A stretch of 51,648 bases of DNA from positions 1-51,648 of the forward strand of contig JAGAPX010000001.1 of assembly GCA_017623055.1 (NCBI GenBank). Direction: 5' to 3'. The first letter of the stretch is position 1. Each line of letters opens with the position of its first letter. The stretch comes from Phascolarctobacterium sp. (GTDB taxonomy: Bacteria; Bacillota; Negativicutes; Acidaminococcales; Acidaminococcaceae). A model generated the notes under the pieces. That model had not been told where the DNA came from. It searched no databases and saw nothing but the letters and a program-made list of their open reading frames with translations. The translations under genes and the position numbers were made by a program. Shown here piece after piece: positions 42,171 through 51,021 of this stretch.

Positions 42171-42184
42171 CTTAATTTTACTTA

Positions 42185-42994
42185 TTAATTTTTACGAGCG
42201 CAGAGGCACACGCCCATGCGACCAGTCTTGCCCTGTTCCGCACGATAGGAACAGAACAACTCTACGTTATCATTGGTACATACACCAGAAATCATAATAT
42301 TTTCTGCGGGAACACCTACTTGAACCAATTGATTCACATTCATTCCCCACAGGTCTAACTGGTACTTTCCTCCACCTTTAGGAGCAAAGAACTCTTCGTA
42401 GCCCTGCGCCTGGTCACGTACGAAATCATCCACCTCGTAGCAGCAGGTACCAATGGAAGGACCAACGCCCACCAAAACGTTTTGAGGCTTCGTGCCAAAG
42501 GCTTCCCCCATCGCCGCCAAGGTCTTAACTCCAATGTTAGCAACCGTTCCGCGCCAACCAGCATGCGCCAAACCAATGGCACCGCTTTCTAAATCCGCAA
42601 GCAATACGGGTACGCAGTCAGCATAAAACAGCATCAAGGGTACATCTGAAAGATTTGTAATTAACGCGTCAGTATCAGCAATGGTATCGGCAAAATTAAC
42701 TGCACCGCTACCAACTAAATCTTCAGTTACAAGGGTAACCTTACTGCCATGCACCTGCTGACACGTAGTAAAGCAATTTGCATCTAAACCAACAGCTTTA
42801 GCAAAAGCCTTACGGTTACGCAAAACCTTCTCCACGTCATCACCAACGTGCAACGCCAAGTTAAAAGTCCCTTCTACAATATCGCTCTCACCATGCAAGC
42901 GACAGCTACACGCATTTACAAAGCCTGCCTGCTCAAGAACAGGGAACGTACCATACCAAATATTATTGTTATTTTTAATAATAAAGTCTTTCAT
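42185..42994 (-). CDS. pgeF: YfiH-family peptidoglycan editing factor
   Basis: 269 residues from the ATG at 42994, 4 bp after the stop of the radical SAM gene; upstream codons of the frame overlap that gene and are not coding. No clear SD, so coupled translation is likely. Motifs: NACSCRLHGESD, QVHGSKV, FYADCVPVLLAD, AIGLAHAGWRGTV and GVGPSIGTCCYEV; the Cys and two His bind zinc. Homologues were called polyphenol oxidases and later shown to act on peptidoglycan precursors or as purine nucleoside enzymes. Substrate here not known. Confidence 0.9.
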   Translation of the reverse strand: MKDFIIKNNNNIWYGTFPVLEQAGFVNACSCRLHGESDIVEGTFNLALHVGDDVEKVLRNRKAFAKAVGLDANCFTTCQQVHGSKVTLVTEDLVGSGAVNFADTIADTDALITNLSDVPLMLFYADCVPVLLADLESGAIGLAHAGWRGTVANIGVKTLAAMGEAFGTKPQNVLVGVGPSIGTCCYEVDDFVRDQAQGYEEFFAPKGGGKYQLDLWGMNVNQLVQVGVPAENIMISGVCTNDNVELFCSYRAEQGKTGRMGVCLCARKN

Positions 42995-42998
42995 TCTA

Positions 42999-44711
42999 TT
43001 ATTTGCATACCCCACAACGCTTACAATTATCAAAGCACATAGGAGTAAACTTACCAATTTTACTTTTTTCTAATTCAGAAGCAAGGTACTGTTCCGTAAA
43101 GCCCATATCAAGATGAGCCCAAGGAAGCACTTGCCCTACCTCCAGTTCACGACAAGCATAGTCCTCGATATTCACTCCTCGTTGTTTTAAAACGTACTTC
43201 AACGGGTCACCACTTACGTGCGCTTCCAAAAGGGCTTCGCCAATTTGTCTGTCACCACGAGCAAGCACCGCCTGTACCACGGTTTCCTTCAAGGATTCTG
43301 TGATAAGCTTGATGCGTTTCTCCTTTTTCAGACCGTCGTTGAGCATTTTAAAACGACGCTTTAAAGTACTAGGATTACACAAGGGTGCCCATTGATAAGG
43401 AGTGAAGGGCTTAGGTACAAAACCGTTGACTGAAATTACCAGTTCACCCTTGTTACCGGCTTCATCCATTTTAGTGCGTATACGCTTAATCATGGCAATC
43501 ATTTCTTCGATGTCCACGTCTTCTTCGCCGGGCAAACCAATCATATAATACAGCTTAATATTTTTCATACCAGCAGCTGCTGCCAGCTCCATAGCATTGT
43601 AAACGTGTTCTTCCGTAATGCCCTTGTTAATACTTTCACGCATACGCTTACTACCCGCTTCGGGGGCTACGGTCATAGTACGTTGTCCGCTTGCCGCAAG
43701 AGCTTGGGTCATCTGCTCATCCAAGGTGTCAGCACGCAAGGAGGCTACAGAAAAACTTACGCCTTGACGTACCAGTTCAGCGGTCAATTCCTTAATTTGC
43801 GGATGATCGGACACAGCAGCACCCATCAAGCCAACTTTTTTAGTGCGTTCTGGGCGGTTGGCAATATCTGCCAAAATATTTTCCAGCGCACGGGGACGAG
43901 GCTTCCTAAAGCAGTAACCTGCCATACAGAAACGACAATGACGACCACAGCCACGAGCAACTTCTACAATATACATATCTTCAAACTCCGTACCACTGGT
44001 CACAATAGCAGAGGTGTGGGGATAAGCATCAATATCCTTTACCCATTGGCGAATAATCTTGGCAGGAACACGTTCGTCATGTTCCATATCTACCAATTCA
44101 TTTTCTTCATTATATATGGGCGCATAGAATTTAGGCACATACACACCGGGAAGATTTGCCAAATTCAAAAGCTTTTCTTCCTTAGATGTATTGGTATAGA
44201 TAGTATCTAAAATCTTTTGTACGGTCTCCTCACCTTCGCCAATGACAAAAGCATCTGCTACGCTTGCCAAAGGCTCTGGATTAAAGGTAGCACAGGGCCC
44301 ACCAATGATAATCAGCGGTTCCTTCTCGTTGCGTTGCTCCGCACGAAGCTTAATGTTACCAAGCTCCAGCACTGTCAGCAGATTATCGTAGTCCATTTCA
44401 AAAGACAGCATCACGAAAATAACGCTAAAATCCGAAAGCTGACGCTGTGTTTCCAAACTTAAAAGAGCAGTACGAGTTTTTTGATGCTCCTTAATTAAGC
44501 TGGTTTCTGGTAGGAAGAAACGCTCACAAGCGCTATCCCCACGGGCGTTAATCATTTGGTAGAGAATGTGCATACCTAAATTGGACATACCCAAATTATA
44601 AACGTTAGGGTACACGAAAGCTACAGGGTGGCGCAAGCCTGGTTGATAAACCTGTACACCCCATTCATCAGCAATTTTCTGTTTTAAATCATCTTTAATC
44701 TTCCAAGACAA
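42999..44711 (-). CDS. Radical SAM protein with B12-binding-like N-terminus
   Basis: 570 residues; start TTG at 44711, 7 nt after AGAGG. Residues about 25-190 form a cobalamin-binding-like domain (FVYPNVYNLGMSNLGMHILY, then FVMLSFEMDYDNLL, then IIIGGPCATFNPEPLA). The radical SAM core follows with EVARGCGRHCRFCMAGYCFR (Cys-x3-Cys-x2-Cys), then PEAGSKRMRESINKGI and YYMIGLPGEEDVDIEEM. The C-terminus ends in a Cys-rich CFDNCKRCGVCK. The family is widespread in anaerobes with no settled function. It lies 10 bp after the PPK2 gene and directly before pgeF. Confidence 0.88.
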   Translation of the reverse strand: MSWKIKDDLKQKIADEWGVQVYQPGLRHPVAFVYPNVYNLGMSNLGMHILYQMINARGDSACERFFLPETSLIKEHQKTRTALLSLETQRQLSDFSVIFVMLSFEMDYDNLLTVLELGNIKLRAEQRNEKEPLIIIGGPCATFNPEPLASVADAFVIGEGEETVQKILDTIYTNTSKEEKLLNLANLPGVYVPKFYAPIYNEENELVDMEHDERVPAKIIRQWVKDIDAYPHTSAIVTSGTEFEDMYIVEVARGCGRHCRFCMAGYCFRKPRPRALENILADIANRPERTKKVGLMGAAVSDHPQIKELTAELVRQGVSFSVASLRADTLDEQMTQALAASGQRTMTVAPEAGSKRMRESINKGITEEHVYNAMELAAAAGMKNIKLYYMIGLPGEEDVDIEEMIAMIKRIRTKMDEAGNKGELVISVNGFVPKPFTPYQWAPLCNPSTLKRRFKMLNDGLKKEKRIKLITESLKETVVQAVLARGDRQIGEALLEAHVSGDPLKYVLKQRGVNIEDYACRELEVGQVLPWAHLDMGFTEQYLASELEKSKIGKFTPMCFDNCKRCGVCK

Positions 44712-44721
44712 AGTATTACCT

Positions 44722-46191
44722 CTAATCTTTACCTAATTTTTTCTCGAATAAATCTATAACTGTTTTTAAAACTTTCAGACGGGCGTAGTACTTATTGTTG
44801 CCTTCAACGATAGTCCAAGGTGCGTAGGATGTATCAGTACGAACTAACATTTCGTTAACTGCCTCCTCATAAGCATCCCACTTCTCACGGTTACGCCAGT
44901 CCTCGTCAGTAATTTTCCAATTTTTAAAAGGATTTTCCTCACGCTCTTTGAAGCGTTTGTACTGCTCATCCTTATCTATTTGCAGCCAGAACTTGGCAAT
45001 GGCTATGCCATGCTCTGCCCACTGTGCTTCCATATCCTTAATTTCATCGTAAGCACGCTGCCACTCGTGAGGTTTGGCAAAGCCTTCCAAGCGCTCCACC
45101 ATTACCCTGCCATACCAAGTTCTGTCGAAGATGGCAACGGTTCCCGAATTGGGTAAGTGCGTCCAGAAACGCCACAGGTAATGGTACTGGTTTTCCACAG
45201 CATTTGGTGCAGCAACGGGGTTTACACTGTAACCCAAGGGATCCAGCGCCGCAGTCAAGCGACGGATGGCACCGCCCTTACCAGCAGCATCCCAACCCTC
45301 AAAGCCAATGACCGCAGGAATTTTTGCCCTGAACATCTCAATTTGCAGGGCAGTGAGGCGCTCTTGGTACTTATCTAATTTTTCCTTGTATTCTTCTTTA
45401 GAAATGGTCTTATCCAAATCAACCTTGCTCAGCACATCATACGCGGTAGCAGGACGTTCCTGCTCTTGAACTTTTGCTTCGTTTTCCAAAGCATATTCGA
45501 TTGCTTCCACAATGGTAGTAAAAATTTCCACTTGCGCACGACGACTATCGTTGGCTCCAATTAAATGCCACGGTGCGTTAACCGTGTCCGTTGCTTCCAG
45601 CATTCTTTCGTAGCGCTCCAAAAATTTTTCATAATGACCTGTTTCGTCATAGGCAGGAGAGACTTCTCGCCACGCCTTGCCTAAAGTCTTATAATTCTTG
45701 GCTAAATTTTCCTTCTGACGTTTTTCAGAAACGTGGAGGAAAAATTTTAACAGGATGTAATTATCAACAGTCAGTTCTTTTTCAAAGGTGTTGATATGCT
45801 CAAAGGTAGTATCGTTCCACTTGCAGCAATCACCCTTGGGCGCAACCTCACACTCGTTCTTTTGGTAGTACCAGCTACGGTGAAAGACTGCCATATTACC
45901 CTTGGCAGGCAGGTGCTTCCAAAAATAATGAAAGAAAGGCATCTGACGTTCTTCATCAGTTAAATGCACCACGGAATAAACATTAAAGCCACGGGCATCC
46001 ATCTGCTGCATCATCTTGTTAATAATTAAGCTACGTCGAGCGCCACGCCAGCCTTCAAAGACAAGGATAACTGGACGCTTCGCTTCCCTAGCCTTGCGCT
46101 GTACCAGGCCTAAACGCAAACCTAAGTCGTCCATAATCTCATTATATTCGGTTTTAGGTAGCTTATTTTTCAAATCCAATCTTTCTAACAT
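44722..46191 (-). CDS. Two-domain PPK2 polyphosphate:nucleotide phosphotransferase
   Basis: 489 residues with two PPK2 domains. The C-terminal one (about 250-489) has an intact Walker A (FEGWDAAGKGGAIRRL) and Walker B (AIFDRTWYGRVMVERLEGF). The N-terminal one (about 10-240) has degenerate versions: FEGWRGARRSLIINKM lacks the GKGG loop, and HRSWYYQ replaces DRTWYGR. This matches class II PPK2, the polyphosphate:AMP phosphotransferases, in which the second domain is catalytic. It would make ADP from AMP with polyphosphate. SD AAGGTGA precedes the ATG. Confidence 0.92.
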   Translation of the reverse strand: MLERLDLKNKLPKTEYNEIMDDLGLRLGLVQRKAREAKRPVILVFEGWRGARRSLIINKMMQQMDARGFNVYSVVHLTDEERQMPFFHYFWKHLPAKGNMAVFHRSWYYQKNECEVAPKGDCCKWNDTTFEHINTFEKELTVDNYILLKFFLHVSEKRQKENLAKNYKTLGKAWREVSPAYDETGHYEKFLERYERMLEATDTVNAPWHLIGANDSRRAQVEIFTTIVEAIEYALENEAKVQEQERPATAYDVLSKVDLDKTISKEEYKEKLDKYQERLTALQIEMFRAKIPAVIGFEGWDAAGKGGAIRRLTAALDPLGYSVNPVAAPNAVENQYHYLWRFWTHLPNSGTVAIFDRTWYGRVMVERLEGFAKPHEWQRAYDEIKDMEAQWAEHGIAIAKFWLQIDKDEQYKRFKEREENPFKNWKITDEDWRNREKWDAYEEAVNEMLVRTDTSYAPWTIVEGNNKYYARLKVLKTVIDLFEKKLGKD

Positions 46192-46222
46192 ACCTTCACC
46201 TTACTTCCCACCAAAAGCTTAT

Positions 46223-46654
46223 CTAAAATTCTTCGCCGTAGGGCTTTAATCCACGGGGCTTTTCCAAAATCTGTTCCATAATTAAACCTTGCACCAATTT
46301 AGGATGGGCAAACTTTTTCTTGGCAACCTCCGTCTGCACAGCTAAAAGCTTAGCTGTTACCACAGGTTCCTCCTGCATAAAGCTTGGTTCTGTGTACAGC
46401 TTGCCCTTATCGTGTTTAAGCTCGCAGTTGTCTGTATGAATTTTATTCTGCTTCTTTCCTAAGACACGCTCAAATTCTTCTGCCAAATCCCTGTCAGATT
46501 TTTCTTTAGTAGGGTAATCATTTTCCTCCTGCGGTTCAGGCATAGGAACACGACGTTTACCACTGCTCATAAAAATTGTCAGTAAAAAATTCAGCAGAAT
46601 GAAAGCGAAGAGTATCCAGAAGAAGCTATTATTATCGCTTACATAAAAGAACAT
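46223..46654 (-). CDS. Hypothetical single-pass membrane protein
   Basis: 143 residues; SD AGGAGA is well placed. Residues about 10-29 (FFWILFAFILLNFLLTIFM) form one membrane segment; the rest is charged, with KRRVPMPEPQEEND just after it and a C-terminal helix-like end (VVTAKLLAVQTEVAKKK, then LVQGLIMEQILEKPRGLKPY). I do not recognise a family. It lies 17 bp after floA and 31 bp before the PPK2 gene, so it may act with the flotillin-like protein; in other Firmicutes a membrane NfeD-like protein accompanies FloA, but this one has no clear NfeD feature. Confidence 0.75.
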   Translation of the reverse strand: MFFYVSDNNSFFWILFAFILLNFLLTIFMSSGKRRVPMPEPQEENDYPTKEKSDRDLAEEFERVLGKKQNKIHTDNCELKHDKGKLYTEPSFMQEEPVVTAKLLAVQTEVAKKKFAHPKLVQGLIMEQILEKPRGLKPYGEEF

Positions 46655-46671
46655 AGCTATCTCCTAAGCAA

Positions 46672-47664
46672 TTATTCCTTTTCGCTTACAGGGCTAACCT
46701 CTGCAATGGTCTTACGCATTTCAGTATCAGCATTGATATTGTTCATACGGTAGTAGTCCATTACACCCAAGCGTCCGTTTTCCAAAGCGTCTGCTAAAGC
46801 AGCAGGAACCTTAGCCTGTGCTTCTACAACTTTCGCTTGCATCTCTTGGGTATAGGCTTTCATTTCTTGTTCTTTCGCAACTGCCATAGCACGACGTTCT
46901 TCCGCGCGAGCTTGAGCAATGCGTTTATCAGCTTCCGCTTGGTCAGTCATCAGGGCAGCACCAATGTTACGACCTACGTCTACGTCCGCAATGTCAATGG
47001 ACAAAATCTCAAAGGCAGTACCAGCGTCCAAGCCTTTTTCCAATACAGTCTTAGAAATATAATCAGGGTTTTCCAAAACGTCAGTATGTTCTTTGGAAGA
47101 ACCTACATTAGTTACGATACCTTCACCAACACGAGCGATAATAGTAGCCTCGCCTGCACCGCCAACCAGTCTGTCGATATTGGCACGCACGGTAACGCGA
47201 GCCTTAACTTTAAGTTCGATACCGTCCTTTGCCACAGCAGATACAACAGGAGTTTCGATAACCTCAGGGTTAACGCTCATTTGCACTGCTTCTAGTACGT
47301 TACGACCTGCCAAGTCAATAGCACAGCCACGTTCAAAGTTCAGGTCAATGCCCGCACGATGAGCTGCAATCAAGGCATCAATTACACGGTCAACATTACC
47401 ACCTGCCAAATAGTGTGCTTCCAGCTGGTCAACATTCACGTCCAAGCCAGCCTTATTTGCTTTAATAAGGGGCAGTACGATTTGAGCAGCAGGCACGCGA
47501 CGCAAACGCATACCAATCAAATCTATAATGCTAACACTCACACCAGCAGCAATAGCAGAAATCCACAAGCCAACAGGTACAAAATTTAAGAACACCATAA
47601 AGCCAATAATAGTAGCAATGATAGAAAAGCCACTGCCAAAAACATAATTTGCTAATTCAAACAT
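46672..47664 (-). CDS. floA: Flotillin-like protein FloA
   Basis: 330 residues. Two close hydrophobic segments at the N-terminus (residues about 12-50) are followed by [22 protein letters not shown], the FloA/YqfA signature (here given as [13 protein letters not shown] and LIKANKAGL), then the SPFH-like domain ([20 protein letters not shown]) and a C-terminal Ala/Glu-rich coiled coil ([20 protein letters not shown]). By family it organises membrane microdomains. Its own promoter is at 47708-47736. Confidence 0.95.
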   Translation of the reverse strand: MFELANYVFGSGFSIIATIIGFMVFLNFVPVGLWISAIAAGVSVSIIDLIGMRLRRVPAAQIVLPLIKANKAGLDVNVDQLEAHYLAGGNVDRVIDALIAAHRAGIDLNFERGCAIDLAGRNVLEAVQMSVNPEVIETPVVSAVAKDGIELKVKARVTVRANIDRLVGGAGEATIIARVGEGIVTNVGSSKEHTDVLENPDYISKTVLEKGLDAGTAFEILSIDIADVDVGRNIGAALMTDQAEADKRIAQARAEERRAMAVAKEQEMKAYTQEMQAKVVEAQAKVPAALADALENGRLGVMDYYRMNNINADTEMRKTIAEVSPVSEKE

Positions 47665-47707
47665 TTACTTCACTCCAATCTCTTGGTCTAAAAATTTTCA
47701 TAGTATT

Positions 47708-47736
47708 AGTATATCAAATAATGAAGCGTTAAACAA
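47708..47736 (-). promoter_or_regulatory. floA promoter
   Basis: Minus strand: -35 TTGTTT (47731-47736), 17-bp spacer, -10 TATACT (47708-47713). Close behind the yqeY terminator. Confidence 0.6.
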
Positions 47737-47743
47737 AATAAAA

Positions 47744-47773
47744 ATAACCGTGCTGGTTTCCCAACACGGTTAT
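47744..47773 (-). terminator. Terminator of rpsU-yqeY
   Basis: Minus strand: ATAACCGTGTTGG, loop GAAA, CCAGCACGGTTAT, followed by TTTTATTTTG. Stem of 13 bp with one wobble. Confidence 0.9.
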
Positions 47774-47781
47774 CGTTAATA

Positions 47782-48234
47782 TTATTTTGCGAGTAATTCT
47801 CGAACCATGGCATTAATTCGTTTGCCATCAGCACGACCTTTAGTCTTTGCCATTACAGCAGGCATTACCTTACCCATATCTTTGGGACCAGTAGCACCAA
47901 CTTCAGCTACAACCTCAGCAACGATAGCACGAAGCTCGTCGTCACCAAGAGCTTCCGGAAGATATTTTTTGAGAATCTCAATCTCTTCCTTAGCTTGGGC
48001 AACCAACTCATCACGTCCAGCCTTTTGGAATTCTTCCAAAGAGTCTTGACGCATTTTAACCTCTTTCATCAACACAGCAAGAACTTCGTCATCGCTCAGC
48101 TCTTGTTTGTTGTTGATTTCTACGTTCTTGATATTGGCACGAACCATACGAATTACAGCGAGACGAAGTTTTCCGTTCTCTCTGTCTTTCATAGCTTCTT
48201 TCATATCAACAGTTAATTGGTCTTTTATAGACAT
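47782..48234 (-). CDS. yqeY: GatB/YqeY domain protein
   Basis: 150 residues from the ATG at 48234, with GGAGG 8 nt upstream (a TTG five codons earlier overlaps the SD). MSIKDQLTVDMKEAMKDRE, then RLAVIRMVRANIKNVEINN, and the end DMGKVMPAVMAKTKGRADGK are typical of YqeY, which resembles the tRNA-binding tail of GatB. The exact role is unknown. It lies 15 bp after rpsU, its usual neighbour in Firmicutes. Confidence 0.93.
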   Translation of the reverse strand: MSIKDQLTVDMKEAMKDRENGKLRLAVIRMVRANIKNVEINNKQELSDDEVLAVLMKEVKMRQDSLEEFQKAGRDELVAQAKEEIEILKKYLPEALGDDELRAIVAEVVAEVGATGPKDMGKVMPAVMAKTKGRADGKRINAMVRELLAK

Positions 48235-48249
48235 AACGTCCACCTCCAA

Positions 48250-48426
48250 TTATCTGGTTTTACGTTTTCTAGCTGCTTCGGATTTTTTCTTACGGGCAAC
48301 GCTCGGTTTTTCATAATGTTCGCGTTTTCTAACCTCAGAAAGAATACCAGCCTTTTGGGTTGCTCTTTTGAATCTGCGCAGTGCGCTGTCTAAAGTTTCG
48401 TTTTTGCCAACTTTAATTTCTGCCAT
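48250..48426 (-). CDS. rpsU: 30S ribosomal protein S21
   Basis: 58 residues from the ATG at 48426, preceded by GGAGGGAGAACAG; upstream codons in the frame fall in the leader. [20 protein letters not shown], then [19 protein letters not shown], is unmistakable S21. It binds the small-subunit platform and aids initiation. The promoter is a perfect consensus and the ~80-nt leader holds two hairpins. Confidence 0.98.
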   Translation of the reverse strand: MAEIKVGKNETLDSALRRFKRATQKAGILSEVRKREHYEKPSVARKKKSEAARKRKTR

Positions 48427-48445
48427 CTGTTCTCCCTCCCTCCAC

Positions 48446-48461
48446 ACACTTAGGGAAGTGT
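48446..48461 (-). promoter_or_regulatory. Leader hairpin before the rpsU SD
   Basis: ACACTT, 4-nt loop, AAGTGT: 6-bp stem about 9 nt upstream of the GGAGGG. Another hairpin (TTTGGG / CCCAAA, near 48480-48500) lies further up. Possible leader control of S21. Confidence 0.4.
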
Positions 48462-48515
48462 ATCTGCAATTTATTGTTATTTGGGCGAAATTCACCCAAA
48501 AACACTTACTGAACA

Positions 48516-48544
48516 ATTATACAAGAAATTTCAAGTTATGTCAA
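48516..48544 (-). promoter_or_regulatory. rpsU promoter, perfect consensus
   Basis: Minus strand: -35 TTGACA (48539-48544), 17-bp spacer, -10 TATAAT (48516-48521). All twelve consensus bases and ideal spacing. Confidence 0.9.
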
Positions 48545-48550
48545 CGAATT

Positions 48551-48889
48551 TTAGCACGGAGGCCAACCTAAAGCTTTGCCGCCAATAACGTGGATATGGA
48601 GGTGATTTACAGTTTGTCCTCCATCTTCACCAGTATTCATGACAACGCGGAAACCTTTTTCTGCGATGCCGGTCTTTTCAGCGATTTCCTTAACCTTGCC
48701 AAGCATATAAGCCACAATTGCAGGGTCTGCAGTGGTTACGTTAGCAGTGTGTTCCTTGGGAAGAAGCAACACATGCACGGGAGCAGCAGGAGCTACATCG
48801 TGAATGGCAAGCATTTTATCATCTTCATATACTTTATTGGAAGGAATATCGCCTTTGATAATTTTACAAAAGATGCAGTTTTCGTCCAT
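48551..48889 (-). CDS. hinT: HIT-family purine nucleoside phosphoramidase
   Basis: 112 residues. CIFCKIIKGDIPSNKVYED at the start and the histidine triad NHLHIHVIGGKALGWPPC at the end. It hydrolyses AMP-lysine and related phosphoramidates in characterised homologues. It lies 82 bp after mtaB; no clear terminator between them, so it may share the upstream transcript. Confidence 0.96.
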   Translation of the reverse strand: MDENCIFCKIIKGDIPSNKVYEDDKMLAIHDVAPAAPVHVLLLPKEHTANVTTADPAIVAYMLGKVKEIAEKTGIAEKGFRVVMNTGEDGGQTVNHLHIHVIGGKALGWPPC

Positions 48890-48971
48890 GGGATTCAGTC
48901 CCCTTTCAAAAAATTTTCTTATAGAAATTTATTCTGCGTACAGTGTTCAAATCCTGCACGACGTTTCAAAA

Positions 48972-50279
48972 TTATTCTGCAAGCTCGCCCACAAGGAAGT
49001 CCTCTTGCACGCCAACGATTTTCACTTTGGCAATCTCTCCACACAAGCTAACAGGAGCCTTCACGATGACACGTTGGTAGCTGCTGATCAAGCCTTCGAT
49101 ATGCTCGTCATCTACTGGCTGCTCAAAAAGCACTTCGCTTTCACTTCCTACTGCTTTCTCTAAGCAAGCGTGGAACATTTTTTCATCAAGCGCGCCTAAT
49201 CTTGTAGCACGTTCTTCCTTGACTGCCTCAATAATTTGGTTAGGCATCTTTTCCGCAGGGGTACCCTTACGCTTGGAATAGGGGAAGATGTGCATTTTAG
49301 CGAAGCCACATTCTTCGGCAAAACGCATGGTCTCTGCGAAGTCATCTTCTGTTTCACCGGGGAAGCCTACAATAATATCAGTAGTAATGGCGATATCAGG
49401 AAGCTGTGCCTTGATATTGCGTAACAGCTCGCCGTAGCGGGCAGTATCGTAGGGGCGGTGCATTGCCTGTAAAATTTTGTCGCAACCGGATTGCAAAGGC
49501 AGGTGCAAGTGACGGCACAAGCGACTATCAACTTCCATCAAGTCCAAAATGCGCGGGTCAACCTCTACAGATTCCAAGCTGCCCAAACGCAAACGCTTCA
49601 ACCCATCTACGGAAAGAGCTGCCAAAACAGCATCGTATAAAGTAACTTCTCCACCTTGTTCCTTACCGTAACAGCCCAAGTGAATACCAATCAGCACTAC
49701 TTCCTTATAGCCTGCGGCAACCAGCTTGGCAACTTCTGCTTTGATATTCTCAAGGCTTCTGCTACGCAAGGGACCACGTGCATAAGGAATGATGCAGTAA
49801 GTACAATATTGGTTACAGCCTTCTTGAATTTTCAGGAAAGCTCTTGTTTTATCGGTCTCAGTTCCTGCGCCCAGCTCTTCAAACTTGGTATCAACGGTCA
49901 TCTTCTGCACATTGTCCAAAATTTCCGTGCGCTTTTCGTTGAGCGCAGTCTCTACCAGCTCTACAATGCGACCTCGCTCCTGGTTACCAATTATAACGTC
50001 CACGCCCTCAATCGCCTTCACTTCTTCCGGCGCAGTTTGAGGATAGCAGCCTGTTACCACAGTCAAACTTAACGGATTATGACGCACCGCACGGTTGATA
50101 ATCTGTCTGGAGCGACGTTGACCATTATTAGTTACAACGCAGGTATTTATCAAATACACATCGGCAGCTTGGTTAAAGGGCACAATCTCATAGCCTGCTT
50201 TACGGAAGATTTCTTCCATGCTGGCAGTATCTGCCTGATTAACCTTACAACCCAAGGTATAAAAAGCAATCTTTCTCAT
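48972..50279 (-). CDS. mtaB: tRNA t6A37 methylthiotransferase MtaB
   Basis: 435 residues. The UPF0004 domain has three cluster Cys (TLGCKVNQAD, INTCVVTN, VTGCYPQ); the radical SAM core has EGCNQYCTYCIIPYARG; a C-terminal TRAM domain ends the protein. TLGCKVNQ is the MtaB type (MiaB has a different loop). It adds a methylthio group to t6A37 of tRNAs reading ANN codons. It lies 7 bp after rsmE. Confidence 0.95.
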   Translation of the reverse strand: MRKIAFYTLGCKVNQADTASMEEIFRKAGYEIVPFNQAADVYLINTCVVTNNGQRRSRQIINRAVRHNPLSLTVVTGCYPQTAPEEVKAIEGVDVIIGNQERGRIVELVETALNEKRTEILDNVQKMTVDTKFEELGAGTETDKTRAFLKIQEGCNQYCTYCIIPYARGPLRSRSLENIKAEVAKLVAAGYKEVVLIGIHLGCYGKEQGGEVTLYDAVLAALSVDGLKRLRLGSLESVEVDPRILDLMEVDSRLCRHLHLPLQSGCDKILQAMHRPYDTARYGELLRNIKAQLPDIAITTDIIVGFPGETEDDFAETMRFAEECGFAKMHIFPYSKRKGTPAEKMPNQIIEAVKEERATRLGALDEKMFHACLEKAVGSESEVLFEQPVDDEHIEGLISSYQRVIVKAPVSLCGEIAKVKIVGVQEDFLVGELAE

Positions 50280-50286
50280 AGTCAGC

Positions 50287-51021
50287 TTAATCTCCTAAAT
50301 CCCCTGTTTCATAAAAAATAGCAGACATAGCTACAAGTCCAGCGGTTTCTGCTCGCAAAATGCGACGACCAAGGCTTACAGGTACAGCTCCCGCCTCACG
50401 CGCCTTAGCAAGCTCGCCCTCACTGATACCGCCTTCAGGACCAATAATCAAAAGCAAATCGTCAAGCTGACCTGCTTCTCGCAGGGCAATCTTGAGGCTC
50501 ATTCTATCTTCACATTCATAAGCGATGATTTTAGCCTTGCAGTTATTGTTGGCAAGCATTTGGCTAATGCTTTGCACTGCCTGCACTTGGGGAATAATGT
50601 CACGCTTGCTTTGCTTCGCTGCTGCTTCCGCAATCTTTTGCCAACGCTCCACTTTCTTATCTGCCTTCGCACCGTCAAGACGCACCACGCTATGCTCCAT
50701 TGCCACAGGCACAATGCTATAGACGCCAAGCTCCACTGCCTTTTGGATGATGAAGTCCATCTTCTCACCCTTTGCCAAGCCTTGGGCAAGAGTAATCTTC
50801 ACCGCAGGTTCGTGGCTTTCAGCAAGCACTTCAAGACAACGCACGGTAACAGTGCTTTCAGAAATAGCAGTAACCTCTGCCAAAGCACTTACCCCGTCGT
50901 CGCTAACGATTTGCAGCTTATCACCAGGCTGCATGCGCAGAACCTTGCCAATATGCTTAGCATCCACGCCTGTGATACTCATTTCTTCATTATATAATTG
51001 CGGTATAAAAAACCTATGCAT
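50287..51021 (-). CDS. rsmE: 16S rRNA (uracil1498-N3)-methyltransferase
   Basis: 244 residues. N-terminal PUA-like domain (MHRFFIPQL, then HIGKVLRMQPGDKLQIV) and a SPOUT knot: LIIGPEGGISEGELAKARE, then SLGRRILRAETAGLVAMSA. It methylates U1498 near the decoding site. Its ATG directly abuts the prmA stop, so the two are co-translated. Confidence 0.97.
   Translation of the reverse strand: MHRFFIPQLYNEEMSITGVDAKHIGKVLRMQPGDKLQIVSDDGVSALAEVTAISESTVTVRCLEVLAESHEPAVKITLAQGLAKGEKMDFIIQKAVELGVYSIVPVAMEHSVVRLDGAKADKKVERWQKIAEAAAKQSKRDIIPQVQAVQSISQMLANNNCKAKIIAYECEDRMSLKIALREAGQLDDLLLIIGPEGGISEGELAKAREAGAVPVSLGRRILRAETAGLVAMSAIFYETGDLGD

Larger units (their letters stand above)
41660..42184. other. 525-bp regulatory region upstream of the crp-like gene
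   Basis: No protein gene is supported. From left to right it holds the crp promoter (41711-41738), three TGTTGC-type palindromes (41772, 41823, 41915), a second palindrome type (41888-41907), a plus-strand promoter and small RNA (41964-42058), a further hairpin (42086-42121) and the pgeF terminator (42145-42170). Confidence 0.75.
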
